Assembly (NCBI GenBank): GCA_013334435.1
Contig: JAAXXP010000009.1
Coordinates: 1-32,909, forward strand
Direction of reading: 5' to 3'
Length of the DNA stretch: 32,909 nucleotides
DNA from: Chlorobiaceae bacterium
Lineage (GTDB): Bacteria; Bacteroidota; Chlorobiia; Chlorobiales; Chlorobiaceae
The position numbers and the translations under genes are program-made. Shown piece by piece: positions 11,613 through 20,328 of the stretch. Numbering within the stretch: the first letter of the stretch is position 1; every line of letters begins with the position of its first letter. Below the pieces are notes generated by a model, which made no database searches, had not been told where the DNA came from, and saw nothing but the letters and a program-made list of their open reading frames with translations.

Positions 11613-12281
11613 ATGTCGCAAACAGTCGAGTCTCCGTCTGCCATGTATCAAAAACGGGCAGCTTTCTGGTTGTTCTTTCTTATTGCCATTCTTGCCGCCC
11701 TGTCGGTCACGGCATGCCGGGCGCATGGGGAGAGCGAAGAGGTGAGGATCGGACGGCAGGTGTGGATGGGGCGGAACCTCGATACAGGCCGCTACCGCAA
11801 TGGTGATCATGTGCGGCATGCCGTGAGTGATGCGGAGTGGCACGATGCCGCCTCGAAACAGGAGGGGGCCTGGTGCTGGTATGAGGATGACCCGGGCAAA
11901 GGCAGGCTCTACAACTGGTATGCACTCGGCGATCCGAGAGGGCTTGCTCCGGAGGGGTGGCATATTCCTTCTGATAGCGAGTGGAACGAACTTGTCGATT
12001 TCCTTGGAGGTCAAACTGCCGCGGGCCGCGCATTGAAGAGCACGGTTGGCTGGGGGGCTTCGGCGGGCGCCGTACGCAGCTGCGGATTCAATGCCCAGCC
12101 TGCGGGGAGCCGGAACTGCCTGGGGGGATTTTTCTCGCTTGGTCGTGATGCGTTTTTCTGGTCGGCGACCCCTTCCGGCGATTTCGAGGCGTGGAACCGG
12201 GAGATCACCAGCCGGAACGGTGTGCAGCGGGTCAGCATCAATAAAAGCCTGGGGTTTTCCGTTCGCTGCCTGAAGGATTGA
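11613..12281 (+). CDS. FISUMP-domain (Fibrobacter succinogenes major paralogous domain) predicted lipoprotein
   Basis: Signal/lipobox-like ...LAALSVTAC, then IGRQVWMGRNLDTGRYRNGD...GAWCWYEDD..KGRLYNWYALGDPRGLAPEGWHIPSDSEWNELVDFLGG...FFWSAT...SLGFSVRCLKD. Confidence 0.88.
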   Translation: MSQTVESPSAMYQKRAAFWLFFLIAILAALSVTACRAHGESEEVRIGRQVWMGRNLDTGRYRNGDHVRHAVSDAEWHDAASKQEGAWCWYEDDPGKGRLYNWYALGDPRGLAPEGWHIPSDSEWNELVDFLGGQTAAGRALKSTVGWGASAGAVRSCGFNAQPAGSRNCLGGFFSLGRDAFFWSATPSGDFEAWNREITSRNGVQRVSINKSLGFSVRCLKD

Positions 12282-12350
12282 GCGGGGTACTTCTGTTTAT
12301 TTGTTCCGAAGCATGATTGCCATGGTGGTTCCGATCAATCGAAATCCTCA

Positions 12351-12368
12351 TCCCGAAAGCTTTCGGGA
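12351..12368. repeat. Perfect 18-bp palindrome TCCCGAAAGCTTTCGGGA, possible part of a dispersed intergenic repeat
   Basis: Self-reverse-complementary sequence read directly in a 190-bp non-coding gap. Confidence 0.6.
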
Positions 12369-12472
12369 TACCGGGTTCTGCGCTCCGTGCGTGTTTCGAT
12401 ACTCGCGCTCTGTGCAGGGAGCTTGACTCAGGCTTCTCACGACAAGTGCATAGCGGTGCCCGTAGAGGTTGG

Positions 12473-13045
12473 TCAGTAGATCCAGGGGATGAACTTTTTC
12501 ACCTTTCGGGCGTAGTCGCGGTATTCCGGGTGTTTTTCGGTAAGCCACCGCTCCTCTTTCGACGCCTTGAAGCTGAAAAACAGGAACCCCAGGGCGAGCA
12601 GCAGCAGATGAGAAAGGCTTGTCCTGAAAACAGCCCACCCCAGTGCCGCCAGAAGCTGGCTGCCGTAGAGCGGGTGACGGACCAGAGCGTAAACCCCGGT
12701 GGTTACCAGCCGGTTGTGGTCGACCGGGTAGGGGAGCGGGGTAAGGGACTCCCTGATACGGTGCGATCCCAGTCCTCCCATGAGGAGCGCCGCGCTCCAG
12801 CAGACGACCAGCACGGCAAGGCGGAGAAGCGGGGCGCCGGTCGGGAAGGCCGCTTCCGCGGGATCAGGCCAGACCGGGGTGGCGATGAATATCGCCATGA
12901 GCAGGAACTGCAGGACGACGAGGTACTCGCCGCGTTTTCCGGGAGGCAGTGTGCCCTTTATCGGGTTTTCGGTATTTTTCAAGTGTTTTTGATGTTCTGT
13001 CCGGTTTTTATTTCTTTGCCTGATGTTGCTTTCCTCCGGCGTCAA
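12473..13045 (-). CDS. Isoprenylcysteine carboxyl methyltransferase / PEMT-like integral membrane protein
   Basis: LVTTGVYALVRHPLYGSQLLAALGWA...EERWLTEKHPEYRDYARKVKKFIPWIY, the ICMT/PEMT family signature. Start uncertain. Confidence 0.85.
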   Translation of the reverse strand: MTPEESNIRQRNKNRTEHQKHLKNTENPIKGTLPPGKRGEYLVVLQFLLMAIFIATPVWPDPAEAAFPTGAPLLRLAVLVVCWSAALLMGGLGSHRIRESLTPLPYPVDHNRLVTTGVYALVRHPLYGSQLLAALGWAVFRTSLSHLLLLALGFLFFSFKASKEERWLTEKHPEYRDYARKVKKFIPWIY

Positions 13046-13080
13046 TGTATTCCGTCAACGTTATTATCCTGAAATGCACC

Positions 13081-13623
13081 ATGATCGTTCCCAGTGAAAC
13101 CCTTCTGCTTCTTATCGATATCCAGGGAAAGCTCGCCCAGAGCGTCCATCAGCCTGAACTGGTGGAGAACAATATAAAGAAACTTGTCAGGGCATGTGCT
13201 GTTCTCGATGTTCCCGTACTCTACACCGAACAGTACCCCAAAGGGCTCGGCGAAACCGTGGCTCCCGTGAAGGAGCTGCTTGGTGACCTCGAGCCGATCG
13301 AGAAGATAACCTTCAGCTGCTGCGCAACCGAGCCCTTCATGAAGCGGCTCCGCCTCTTCAACCGCAACGACATTCTCGTTGCCGGCATGGAGACGCATGT
13401 GTGCGTCTACCAGACCTCGGTGGAGCTGATCGAGTTCGGCTACAATGTACATCTGGTTACCGACGCCGTTTCTTCGAGAGCAGAGTCGAACCGCAATATC
13501 GGTATCCACTGCATCGAGAAGGCCGGCGGCAGCCTCACCAGTACGGAGATGGCGATTTTCGAACTGCAGCGCGTGGCCTCCGGAGACAGGTTCAGGGAAC
13601 TGTCGAAGATCATCAAGGAGTAA
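13081..13623 (+). CDS. Isochorismatase-like cysteine hydrolase
   Basis: LLLIDIQGKLAQSV...VLYTEQYPKGLG...KITFSCC...DILVAGMETHVCVYQTSVELIEFGYNVHLVTDAVSSR. An upstream in-frame ATG exists at 13045. Confidence 0.9.
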   Translation: MIVPSETLLLLIDIQGKLAQSVHQPELVENNIKKLVRACAVLDVPVLYTEQYPKGLGETVAPVKELLGDLEPIEKITFSCCATEPFMKRLRLFNRNDILVAGMETHVCVYQTSVELIEFGYNVHLVTDAVSSRAESNRNIGIHCIEKAGGSLTSTEMAIFELQRVASGDRFRELSKIIKE

Positions 13624-13635
13624 GGCGCTGCCCTC

Positions 13636-14688
13636 TCACGGGTGGATAGCGGCTTTCAGCATGGTTTCGAGCGTTTCCTTTCCTTCGATGAACTCTGTCC
13701 GGATTTTCAGGTAGTAGCAGGGGCGTACCGAGAGCATCGCCATGATTTCATGTTCACCGAGCAGCCGGTAGTAGTCTTTTTCGGTAGTGACCAGCGAGAG
13801 CGAGCGCTGTTCGGCTTCGAGAAGCATCGGGATCAGCTTCTCCTTCGAGTATGGTTCATGGTCCCTGAAAAAGCGGTGGGAGTCGACTTCGATGCCCCTC
13901 TCCCGCAGGCTGAGGAGGAATCCTCCGGGAGCGCCTATTCCTGCAAACGCGAGAGCTCGCATGCCGGAGGTGTTTTCCGCAGCTGCGGCAGTGCCGAATG
14001 CCACCAGTTCATCTGCGGCGGTTCTCGCCTCCACAACCGGAATGCCGGTTTTTTTCAGGTCGAGGGCTATGGCGTCGGCGGTTTTCCGGTCGTTTATCTT
14101 GCTGAGCACCAGGAGTCCGGCTCTCCGGATGTTTGCGAGCGGTTCGCGCAGCCGCCCTTCGGGCAGCATTCGGGCATCGAAATAGGCTTCAGCCGCATTG
14201 ATGACCACAATGTCGAGATCCCTTGCGATCTGGCGGTGCTGGAAGGCGTCGTCGAGAATGATGACGGAGGGCAGTTGCCCCTTGAACCTCTTCAGGATGA
14301 ACTCGACACCCTCTTTCCGTTTTTCGGCAACGACGGTTATGGTGCCGGGATTTTTTGCGGCCAGCATCAGGGGTTCGTCGCCGGCCTCACGGCTTCCACA
14401 GAGTATGCGACGTGTGTCGGCGACCAGCAGCACCCCTTTCGAGGAGCGTCCGTATCCTCGGGACAGGAGCGCCGGCGTTTCGCCGATGGAGCGGTAGTAG
14501 CCGATGATCCAGTCGGCGAGCGGAGTTTTTCCGGTGCCTCCAGCCGTGATGTTGCCGATGGATACGACCGGCAGCGGGGCATGCCACGTTTTGAGCACTC
14601 CTCGCTCGAACGCGCTGTTTCTCAACCCTGTCACCACCCGGTAGAGCAGGGCCGCGGTTTTGTGCAGGAAATTCGGGCCTTCACTCAT
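13636..14688 (-). CDS. lpxK: Tetraacyldisaccharide 4'-kinase
   Basis: APLPVVSIGNITAGGTGKTPLADWI...LSRGYGR...ILDDAFQHRQIARDLDIVVINA...RFFRDHEPYS...TTEKDYYRL. Confidence 0.95.
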   Translation of the reverse strand: MSEGPNFLHKTAALLYRVVTGLRNSAFERGVLKTWHAPLPVVSIGNITAGGTGKTPLADWIIGYYRSIGETPALLSRGYGRSSKGVLLVADTRRILCGSREAGDEPLMLAAKNPGTITVVAEKRKEGVEFILKRFKGQLPSVIILDDAFQHRQIARDLDIVVINAAEAYFDARMLPEGRLREPLANIRRAGLLVLSKINDRKTADAIALDLKKTGIPVVEARTAADELVAFGTAAAAENTSGMRALAFAGIGAPGGFLLSLRERGIEVDSHRFFRDHEPYSKEKLIPMLLEAEQRSLSLVTTEKDYYRLLGEHEIMAMLSVRPCYYLKIRTEFIEGKETLETMLKAAIHP

Positions 14689-15298
14689 GGCTGAAGAGGT
14701 CGGAGAGTTGTCGGCAATAGCTTCGCAGTTCCTCCTCGCAGGTGAATCGGGGGACCTCGATGTGGTGCAGGGTTACCGTGACCCGGCTGAATGGCCTGGG
14801 TATTTCGAAACGGTCCCAGCTTTTCAGCCGCCATGCCGCCTCGTAACGTATGACGGCGAAGATGAGCGGGGAGCTGGTCTCCGAGGCGAGGCGCAGGGAG
14901 CCGTATTTGAAGCTGTGGTGCGGTCCTCTCGGTCCGTCGGGGGTCATGGCGACCACACCGCCCCGTTCGAGGGTTCCGGCGATGGCGTCTCGTACCTGTG
15001 CGCTCTCTTTCGAACTCGACCCCCTGATGAGAGAAAAGCCGAGGTCGGCAAGCGTGCCGGAGAGCAGGGCGCCGTCTTCGGAGAGGCTCACCACCGCGTT
15101 TACGGGGCGGTCTGCGAAGAGTCTCCGGGCGAGCAGCCACCCGGTAATCATCTTGCCGTGCCAGAACATGAAGAGCGCGGCTTCAGAGGGCATGGAGAGC
15201 GATTCCGGCCGAGAGGAGATGGTTATTTTCAGACTCCTGAAGAGCAGCGGGAGCAGGAGTGGAAGCAGCCTGCGGTATACGGGGTTTCTGGCGCTCAT
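14681..15298 (-). CDS. DUF374/LPLAT-family lysophospholipid-type acyltransferase
   Basis: ALFMFWHGKMITGWLLAR...VSLSEDGALLSGTLADLGFSLIRGSSSK...VAMTPDGPRGPHHSFKYGSLRLA. Overlaps lpxK by 8 bp on the same strand. Confidence 0.9.
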   Translation of the reverse strand: MSARNPVYRRLLPLLLPLLFRSLKITISSRPESLSMPSEAALFMFWHGKMITGWLLARRLFADRPVNAVVSLSEDGALLSGTLADLGFSLIRGSSSKESAQVRDAIAGTLERGGVVAMTPDGPRGPHHSFKYGSLRLASETSSPLIFAVIRYEAAWRLKSWDRFEIPRPFSRVTVTLHHIEVPRFTCEEELRSYCRQLSDLFSHE

Positions 15299-15492
15299 CG
15301 GCGTCGGTCTTCGTATTTTTCTGTTTCGGGCATTCTTCTCTGTTTCCCCAGGGAAAATTATTTAGTTGTTTTTTTTGTACATCCTGTTTTATATACAATC
15401 CTTGCCTGCCGGAAAACCGATGGTAATTTAATAATCCGGGATCGATAAACCCTATGGTCACTTCTGGCCACTGCACTTATACTACAACAGCA

Positions 15493-16776
15493 ATGAATGT
15501 CCTCATTATCGGAAGCGGAGCACGCGAACACGCCTTTGCCCGGGCAATAGCCGCAAGTGGGCGGGTGGAACGGGTTTTTGTCGCTCCGGGAAACGGAGGC
15601 ACCGCCCTCATGGGCGGCAAGGTGTGCAATGTGCCGCTGAAGGCCGTGCAGCTCCAGGAACTGCTCGCCTTCGCCCGTGAAAGCGGGATCGGCCTGACGG
15701 TGGTCGGCCCTGAACAGCCTCTGGAGCTGGGGCTGGTCGATCTTTTCCGGAAAGCTGACATGAAGGTGGTAGGCCCTGTTCAGGCTGCGGCAAGGCTGGA
15801 GTCGAGCAAGGTTTTTTCGAAGGAGTTCATGCACCGGTATGGCATTCCTACAGCCGGATACCGGGTTTTCTGCAGCAAGGAGAGTGCTGAGGCCCATATC
15901 GGGTCGCTTGGCGAGGAGCGCTTTCCTCAGGTGATCAAGGCGAGCGGCCTGTGCGCCGGCAAGGGCGTGATAGTGGCTGCCGACCGGAACGAGGCGCTTT
16001 TGGCTCTCGGGGAGATTTTCGACGATCGCATCTTCGGCAGCGCTGCCGACGAGGTTGTCATAGAGGAGTTCCTGCGCGGCCAGGAGGCGAGTGTGTTCGC
16101 CCTCTGCGACGGGCGCGGTTACCGGCTTTTTCTTTCCGCCCAGGACCACAAGCGGATCGGGGAGGGGGATACCGGCAAGAATACCGGGGGAATGGGCGCC
16201 TATGCCCCTGCACCGGTTGTGACTTCCGAAGTGATGCGCAAGGTCGAGGAGCGCATTATACGCCCGACATTACAGGGAATGGCCGAAGAGGGATATCCCT
16301 ATACGGGTTTTCTTTACGTAGGTCTCATGATCGACGGCGGCGAACCTTCGGTGGTCGAGTTCAACGCCCGCCTCGGCGACCCTGAAACGCAGGTTGTGCT
16401 GCCGCTGCTGAAGAGCGACCTTTTCGACGCCCTTCTGGCGAGCGTCGAGGGCGGTCTCGATGCGGTGCCTTTCGAAATGCACCCCGGATCGGCGGCTACG
16501 GTGGTTTTGGCTTCGGGCGGGTACCCTGACGCCTTTGAAACCGGCAGGACCATCACCATCGACCCGGCGGAGGAGAGCCCGGACGAGGTGATGATTTTTC
16601 ACGCGGGCACGGCTCTCCGGGACGGACGCCTGGTGACCTCAGGCGGTAGGGTACTGTCGGTGACTGCGCTCGGCTCCACTCTACAGGAGTGCCTCCAAAA
16701 GGCTTACCGGGCAGTTGACCGGATCCATTTCGAGGGCGCATACTGCCGCAGGGATATCGGAGCCAAGGCGCTGTAA
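15493..16776 (+). CDS. purD: Phosphoribosylamine-glycine ligase
   Basis: MNVLIIGSGAREHAFARAIA...VVGPEQPLELGLVD...IKASGLCAGKGV...QDHKRIGEGDTGKNTGGMGAYAPAP...EFNARLGDPETQVVLPLL. Confidence 0.97.
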   Translation: MNVLIIGSGAREHAFARAIAASGRVERVFVAPGNGGTALMGGKVCNVPLKAVQLQELLAFARESGIGLTVVGPEQPLELGLVDLFRKADMKVVGPVQAAARLESSKVFSKEFMHRYGIPTAGYRVFCSKESAEAHIGSLGEERFPQVIKASGLCAGKGVIVAADRNEALLALGEIFDDRIFGSAADEVVIEEFLRGQEASVFALCDGRGYRLFLSAQDHKRIGEGDTGKNTGGMGAYAPAPVVTSEVMRKVEERIIRPTLQGMAEEGYPYTGFLYVGLMIDGGEPSVVEFNARLGDPETQVVLPLLKSDLFDALLASVEGGLDAVPFEMHPGSAATVVLASGGYPDAFETGRTITIDPAEESPDEVMIFHAGTALRDGRLVTSGGRVLSVTALGSTLQECLQKAYRAVDRIHFEGAYCRRDIGAKAL

Positions 16777-16808
16777 CTCTTTTATCTTTTCATTCAACCG
16801 CTTGCCGT

Positions 16809-17240
16809 ATGAAGCTACCCCGGCGTAAATTCGAGATTATACAGGAACATGGTTTCAGGGAGCAGCCCTACGAGTGCTGCGGTCTGCTCGCAGGAAAAAA
16901 ATATGTCGATCACCGGGGCAATATCGATAATGTGGTTCATGAAATCGCCCCCTGCCGGAACTGCCTCTATTACGGACGCGAGCACGGTTTCGAGATTTCA
17001 TCCACCGAGTATTACGATGTCGAGCGGGAGGCGCGCGCTCTCGGTTACGAGATCGTGGGCTCCTACCACTCGCATATCAACTCTCCGGCGGTGCCCTCGC
17101 AGAACGACGTCGATTTCGCCCGGCCCGGCCATACCATGCTGATCATTTCGCTTATCAACGGTCTGCCGAAAGAGGTGACGGCATGGCTGAGAAGGGATTC
17201 CGGAGGATTTCACCAGGAGCCTATCAGGATTATCGAGTAG
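16809..17240 (+). CDS. JAMM/MPN+ (Mov34/PAD-1) family metallopeptidase
   Basis: YECCGLLAGKK...IVGSYHSHINSPAVPSQNDVDFA; HSH-x7-S-x2-D JAMM zinc motif. Confidence 0.87.
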   Translation: MKLPRRKFEIIQEHGFREQPYECCGLLAGKKYVDHRGNIDNVVHEIAPCRNCLYYGREHGFEISSTEYYDVEREARALGYEIVGSYHSHINSPAVPSQNDVDFARPGHTMLIISLINGLPKEVTAWLRRDSGGFHQEPIRIIE

Positions 17241-17337
17241 CGGTTCGCAGCCCGGTCAAAGTGAACGGAAACTCTCCTGAATATTTTGTACATTACGTTC
17301 GAAAAAAGCTTACCAAGTCATAAACCCTGGGAAAACA

Positions 17338-18816
17338 GTGCCAAAAAGGGAAGATATACAGTCAATTTTAGTGATCGGGGCGGGTCCTATCGTGATTGGT
17401 CAGGCCTGCGAATTCGACTATTCGGGAACCCAGGCGTGCCGCGCCCTCAAGGAGGACGGATACCGGGTCATTCTGGTCAACAGCAATCCTGCGACCATCA
17501 TGACCGATATCGAGATGGCCGACGCGACCTACATCGAGCCGATAACCCCGGATTACGTACGCAAGATAATCGAGAAGGAGAAACCCGACGCGCTTCTGCC
17601 CACCATGGGCGGCCAGACGGCTCTCAATACAGCCGTCAGCCTTGCCGAATCGGGCATTCTCGAACGCAACGGCGTTGAATTGATCGGTGCGAAGCTCCGG
17701 GCTATCCGGAAGGCCGAGAACCGCGAATTCTTCAGCGATGCGATGAAGAAAATAGGGCTTGAAATGGCCAAGGGATTTTTCGTGCGCAATGAAAAAGAGG
17801 CGAAGGAAGCGCTCGAGGAGATCGGTCTGCCGATCGTCATCAGACCTTCGTTCACACTCGGCGGCACCGGTGGCGGTTTTGCCGAAACCAAGTCGGACTA
17901 CTACGAGGCCGTGCGCAGGGGACTTGCCGAAAGCCCCATCAGCGAGGTGCTTGTCGAAGAGTGCCTGGTGGGATGGAAGGAGTTCGAACTTGAGGTTATC
18001 CGCGATCTTGCCGACAACGTGATCATCGTCTGTTCGATCGAGAACGTCGATCCGATGGGCGTGCATACCGGCGACAGCATCACCGTGGCTCCGGCCCAGA
18101 CGCTGACCGACCGCCAGTATCAGGTGCTCCGGGATGCATCCATCCGCATTATCCGGGAAATCGGCGTGGAGACCGGCGGCAGCAATATCCAGTTTGCCAT
18201 CAACCCCGAGAACGGCCGCATTGTTGTGATCGAAATGAATCCGCGCGTTTCGCGCAGTTCGGCGCTCGCCTCCAAGGCCACGGGTTTTCCCATCGCCAAG
18301 GTCGCCGCGAAGCTTGCGGTGGGTTATACGCTCGACGAAATTCTCAACGATATCACCAAATCGACGCCGGCCAGCTTCGAACCGGTTATCGACTACTGCG
18401 TGGTGAAGATTCCCCGCTGGGATTTCGAGAAGTTCAAGAATGTCGATGCGCGTCTTGGCGTGCAGATGAAGTCGGTCGGCGAGGTCATGGCTTTCGGGCG
18501 CAACTTCCGCGAGGCTCTGCAGAAGTCGCTGCGCGGTCTTGAAATCGGTCGTGCCGGGCTTGGTTCCGACGGCAAGGATATCATGAACGTGGTCGATATG
18601 ACCCAGCAGCAGAAGATGTTCGCCAAGGGGGACATTCTCGAGAAGATCAAGGTGCCGAAAGCGGACCGGATGTTCTATCTGCGCTACGCATTCCAGGCGG
18701 GAGCGACGGTCGAGGAGGTGCACCAGGCGACAAAAATCGATCCGTGGTTCCTCGATAACATCCGCCAGATCGTGGAACTCGAGACGGAACTCAGGGAGCT
18801 TGCCGCAGCGGAGTAG
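17338..18816 (+). CDS. carB: Carbamoyl-phosphate synthase large subunit, N-terminal half (split CarB)
   Basis: GTG start. [48 protein letters not shown]...[11 protein letters not shown]...[25 protein letters not shown]...[19 protein letters not shown]. Stops after 492 aa; no second ATP-grasp or MGS domain follows. Confidence 0.94.
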   Translation: MPKREDIQSILVIGAGPIVIGQACEFDYSGTQACRALKEDGYRVILVNSNPATIMTDIEMADATYIEPITPDYVRKIIEKEKPDALLPTMGGQTALNTAVSLAESGILERNGVELIGAKLRAIRKAENREFFSDAMKKIGLEMAKGFFVRNEKEAKEALEEIGLPIVIRPSFTLGGTGGGFAETKSDYYEAVRRGLAESPISEVLVEECLVGWKEFELEVIRDLADNVIIVCSIENVDPMGVHTGDSITVAPAQTLTDRQYQVLRDASIRIIREIGVETGGSNIQFAINPENGRIVVIEMNPRVSRSSALASKATGFPIAKVAAKLAVGYTLDEILNDITKSTPASFEPVIDYCVVKIPRWDFEKFKNVDARLGVQMKSVGEVMAFGRNFREALQKSLRGLEIGRAGLGSDGKDIMNVVDMTQQQKMFAKGDILEKIKVPKADRMFYLRYAFQAGATVEEVHQATKIDPWFLDNIRQIVELETELRELAAAE

Positions 18817-18823
18817 AGCCCCT

Positions 18824-19600
18824 ATGACCTATCTACAGAGGATACTCGACGAAAAACGCGGCGAAGTTGCGGAACTGAAACAACAGAAACCCCTGCAGCG
18901 CTACCTGGAGCTGCAGGGTACCCTCCAGCCGTGCCGGGATTTCACGGGCAACCTGAAACGTTCGGACGACGGCATCCGGCTTATCGCCGAAATCAAGAAA
19001 GCATCGCCTTCGCGCGGCATTATCGTCCACGATTTCGATCCGGTCGCGATTGCCCGCCGTTATTTCGAACTGGGAGCGTCAGCTTTTTCCGTGCTGACCG
19101 ACCGGCTCTTTTTTCAGGGATCGAACGACTACCTCCGGGCGGTGAAGAAGGAGTTCTCCCTTCCTGTCCTGCGCAAGGATTTCATTATCGACGAGCATCA
19201 GATTTACGAGTCGCGCCTGATCGGCGCCGATGCGATTCTTCTGATCGTGGCCGCGCTCGATGCCCTGCAGCTCACCGACTACCTGCAGCTTGCAGCCGAA
19301 ACCGGCCTTGCGGCTCTTGTGGAGGTTCACGACCGGAGGGAGCTCGACACGGCTGCGGTTGCCGGAGCCCGCATTATCGGGGTGAACAACCGGAACCTGA
19401 AGGATTTCAGCGTCAGCCTCGACACGTCGGTCGAACTCCGGCGGCACTTCCCCGAAGGGGTGACGGCCGTAGCGGAAAGCGGCCTGAAGAGCGCCGCCGA
19501 CATAGCCCTCATCCGCGAGGCGTCATTCGATGCCGTGCTGATAGGAGAAGGGCTGCATGTGAGCACCGAGCTGCACTCGGTTGCCTGGCAGAAGCCCTGA
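18824..19600 (+). CDS. trpC: Indole-3-glycerol phosphate synthase
   Basis: [15 protein letters not shown]...[15 protein letters not shown]...[20 protein letters not shown]...[29 protein letters not shown]...[16 protein letters not shown]...AESGLKS. Confidence 0.97.
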   Translation: MTYLQRILDEKRGEVAELKQQKPLQRYLELQGTLQPCRDFTGNLKRSDDGIRLIAEIKKASPSRGIIVHDFDPVAIARRYFELGASAFSVLTDRLFFQGSNDYLRAVKKEFSLPVLRKDFIIDEHQIYESRLIGADAILLIVAALDALQLTDYLQLAAETGLAALVEVHDRRELDTAAVAGARIIGVNNRNLKDFSVSLDTSVELRRHFPEGVTAVAESGLKSAADIALIREASFDAVLIGEGLHVSTELHSVAWQKP

Positions 19601-19628
19601 AAAACGCCGCTGAAAACTTACAGCACCC

Positions 19629-20294
19629 TTAGCGGTGCAGCCCCCTGAGCTTCGAGGCCGTCGCCTCCGGATTCTCCGCCCTGAAGAAGGCCGTTCCGGC
19701 AATCAGCGCGTCGGCGCCGGCTTCCACCACCTCTCCCGCATTTTCTTCCGTTATGCCTCCGTCCACGGCGATAACCATGTCCGGGTTCATCTCGTTGCGC
19801 ATGCCGTGCAGCTTCGCGATTTTTTCAACCGACGAAGGGATGAACTTCTGGCCGCCGAAGCCGGGGTTGACCGACATCAGAAGGACCAGGTCGAGATCGG
19901 GGAGAATGGATTCCAGGGTTGAAAGCGGTGTTGCCGGGTTGATGGAAACGCCGGCTTTTGCACCGAGGCTCCTGATGTACTGCACGGTTCGGTGCAGGTG
20001 CGGACAGGCCTCCTGATGAACGGTGATCTGGTGCGATCCGGCCTTGATGAAGTCCGCGATGAAGCGGTCTGGGTCGGTGATCATCAGATGGGTGTCGATG
20101 ATCGTCGGGGTGCAGGCTGCCACGGCCTGGATGATGAATGGCCCGAAGGTGATGTTCGGCACGAAAACCCCATCCATGACGTCGCAGTGCATCCAGTCGG
20201 CACCGGCTTTTTCGGCAAGGGCGATCGAGGAGCGAAGATCGGTGAAATCCGCGGACAGGATGGATGGTGCAAGAAGGGTGGATGTTCCGGACAT
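19629..20294 (-). CDS. rpe: Ribulose-phosphate 3-epimerase
   Basis: LLAPSILSADFTDLRSSIALAEKAGADWMHCDVMDGVFVPNITFGP...LVLLMSVNPGFGGQKFI...VDGGITEENAGEVVEAGADALIAGTAFF. Start taken at 20294. Confidence 0.96.
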   Translation of the reverse strand: MSGTSTLLAPSILSADFTDLRSSIALAEKAGADWMHCDVMDGVFVPNITFGPFIIQAVAACTPTIIDTHLMITDPDRFIADFIKAGSHQITVHQEACPHLHRTVQYIRSLGAKAGVSINPATPLSTLESILPDLDLVLLMSVNPGFGGQKFIPSSVEKIAKLHGMRNEMNPDMVIAVDGGITEENAGEVVEAGADALIAGTAFFRAENPEATASKLRGLHR

Positions 20295-20328
20295 GACGGT
20301 TTGGTACTTAAGTGAGTAAGTGAATGAA

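Noticed and set aside
13642-14694. 350-aa + strand ORF coextensive with lpxK
   Set aside because: Mirror frame of lpxK, which has all the family motifs.
16640-16652. GGCGGTAG string resembling the RfaH ops element
   Set aside because: Inside the purD coding sequence and not at the head of a polysaccharide operon; likely coincidence.
17368-18723. 451-aa - strand ORF antisense to carB
   Set aside because: Shadow ORF of carB; His/Arg/Asp-rich antisense composition.
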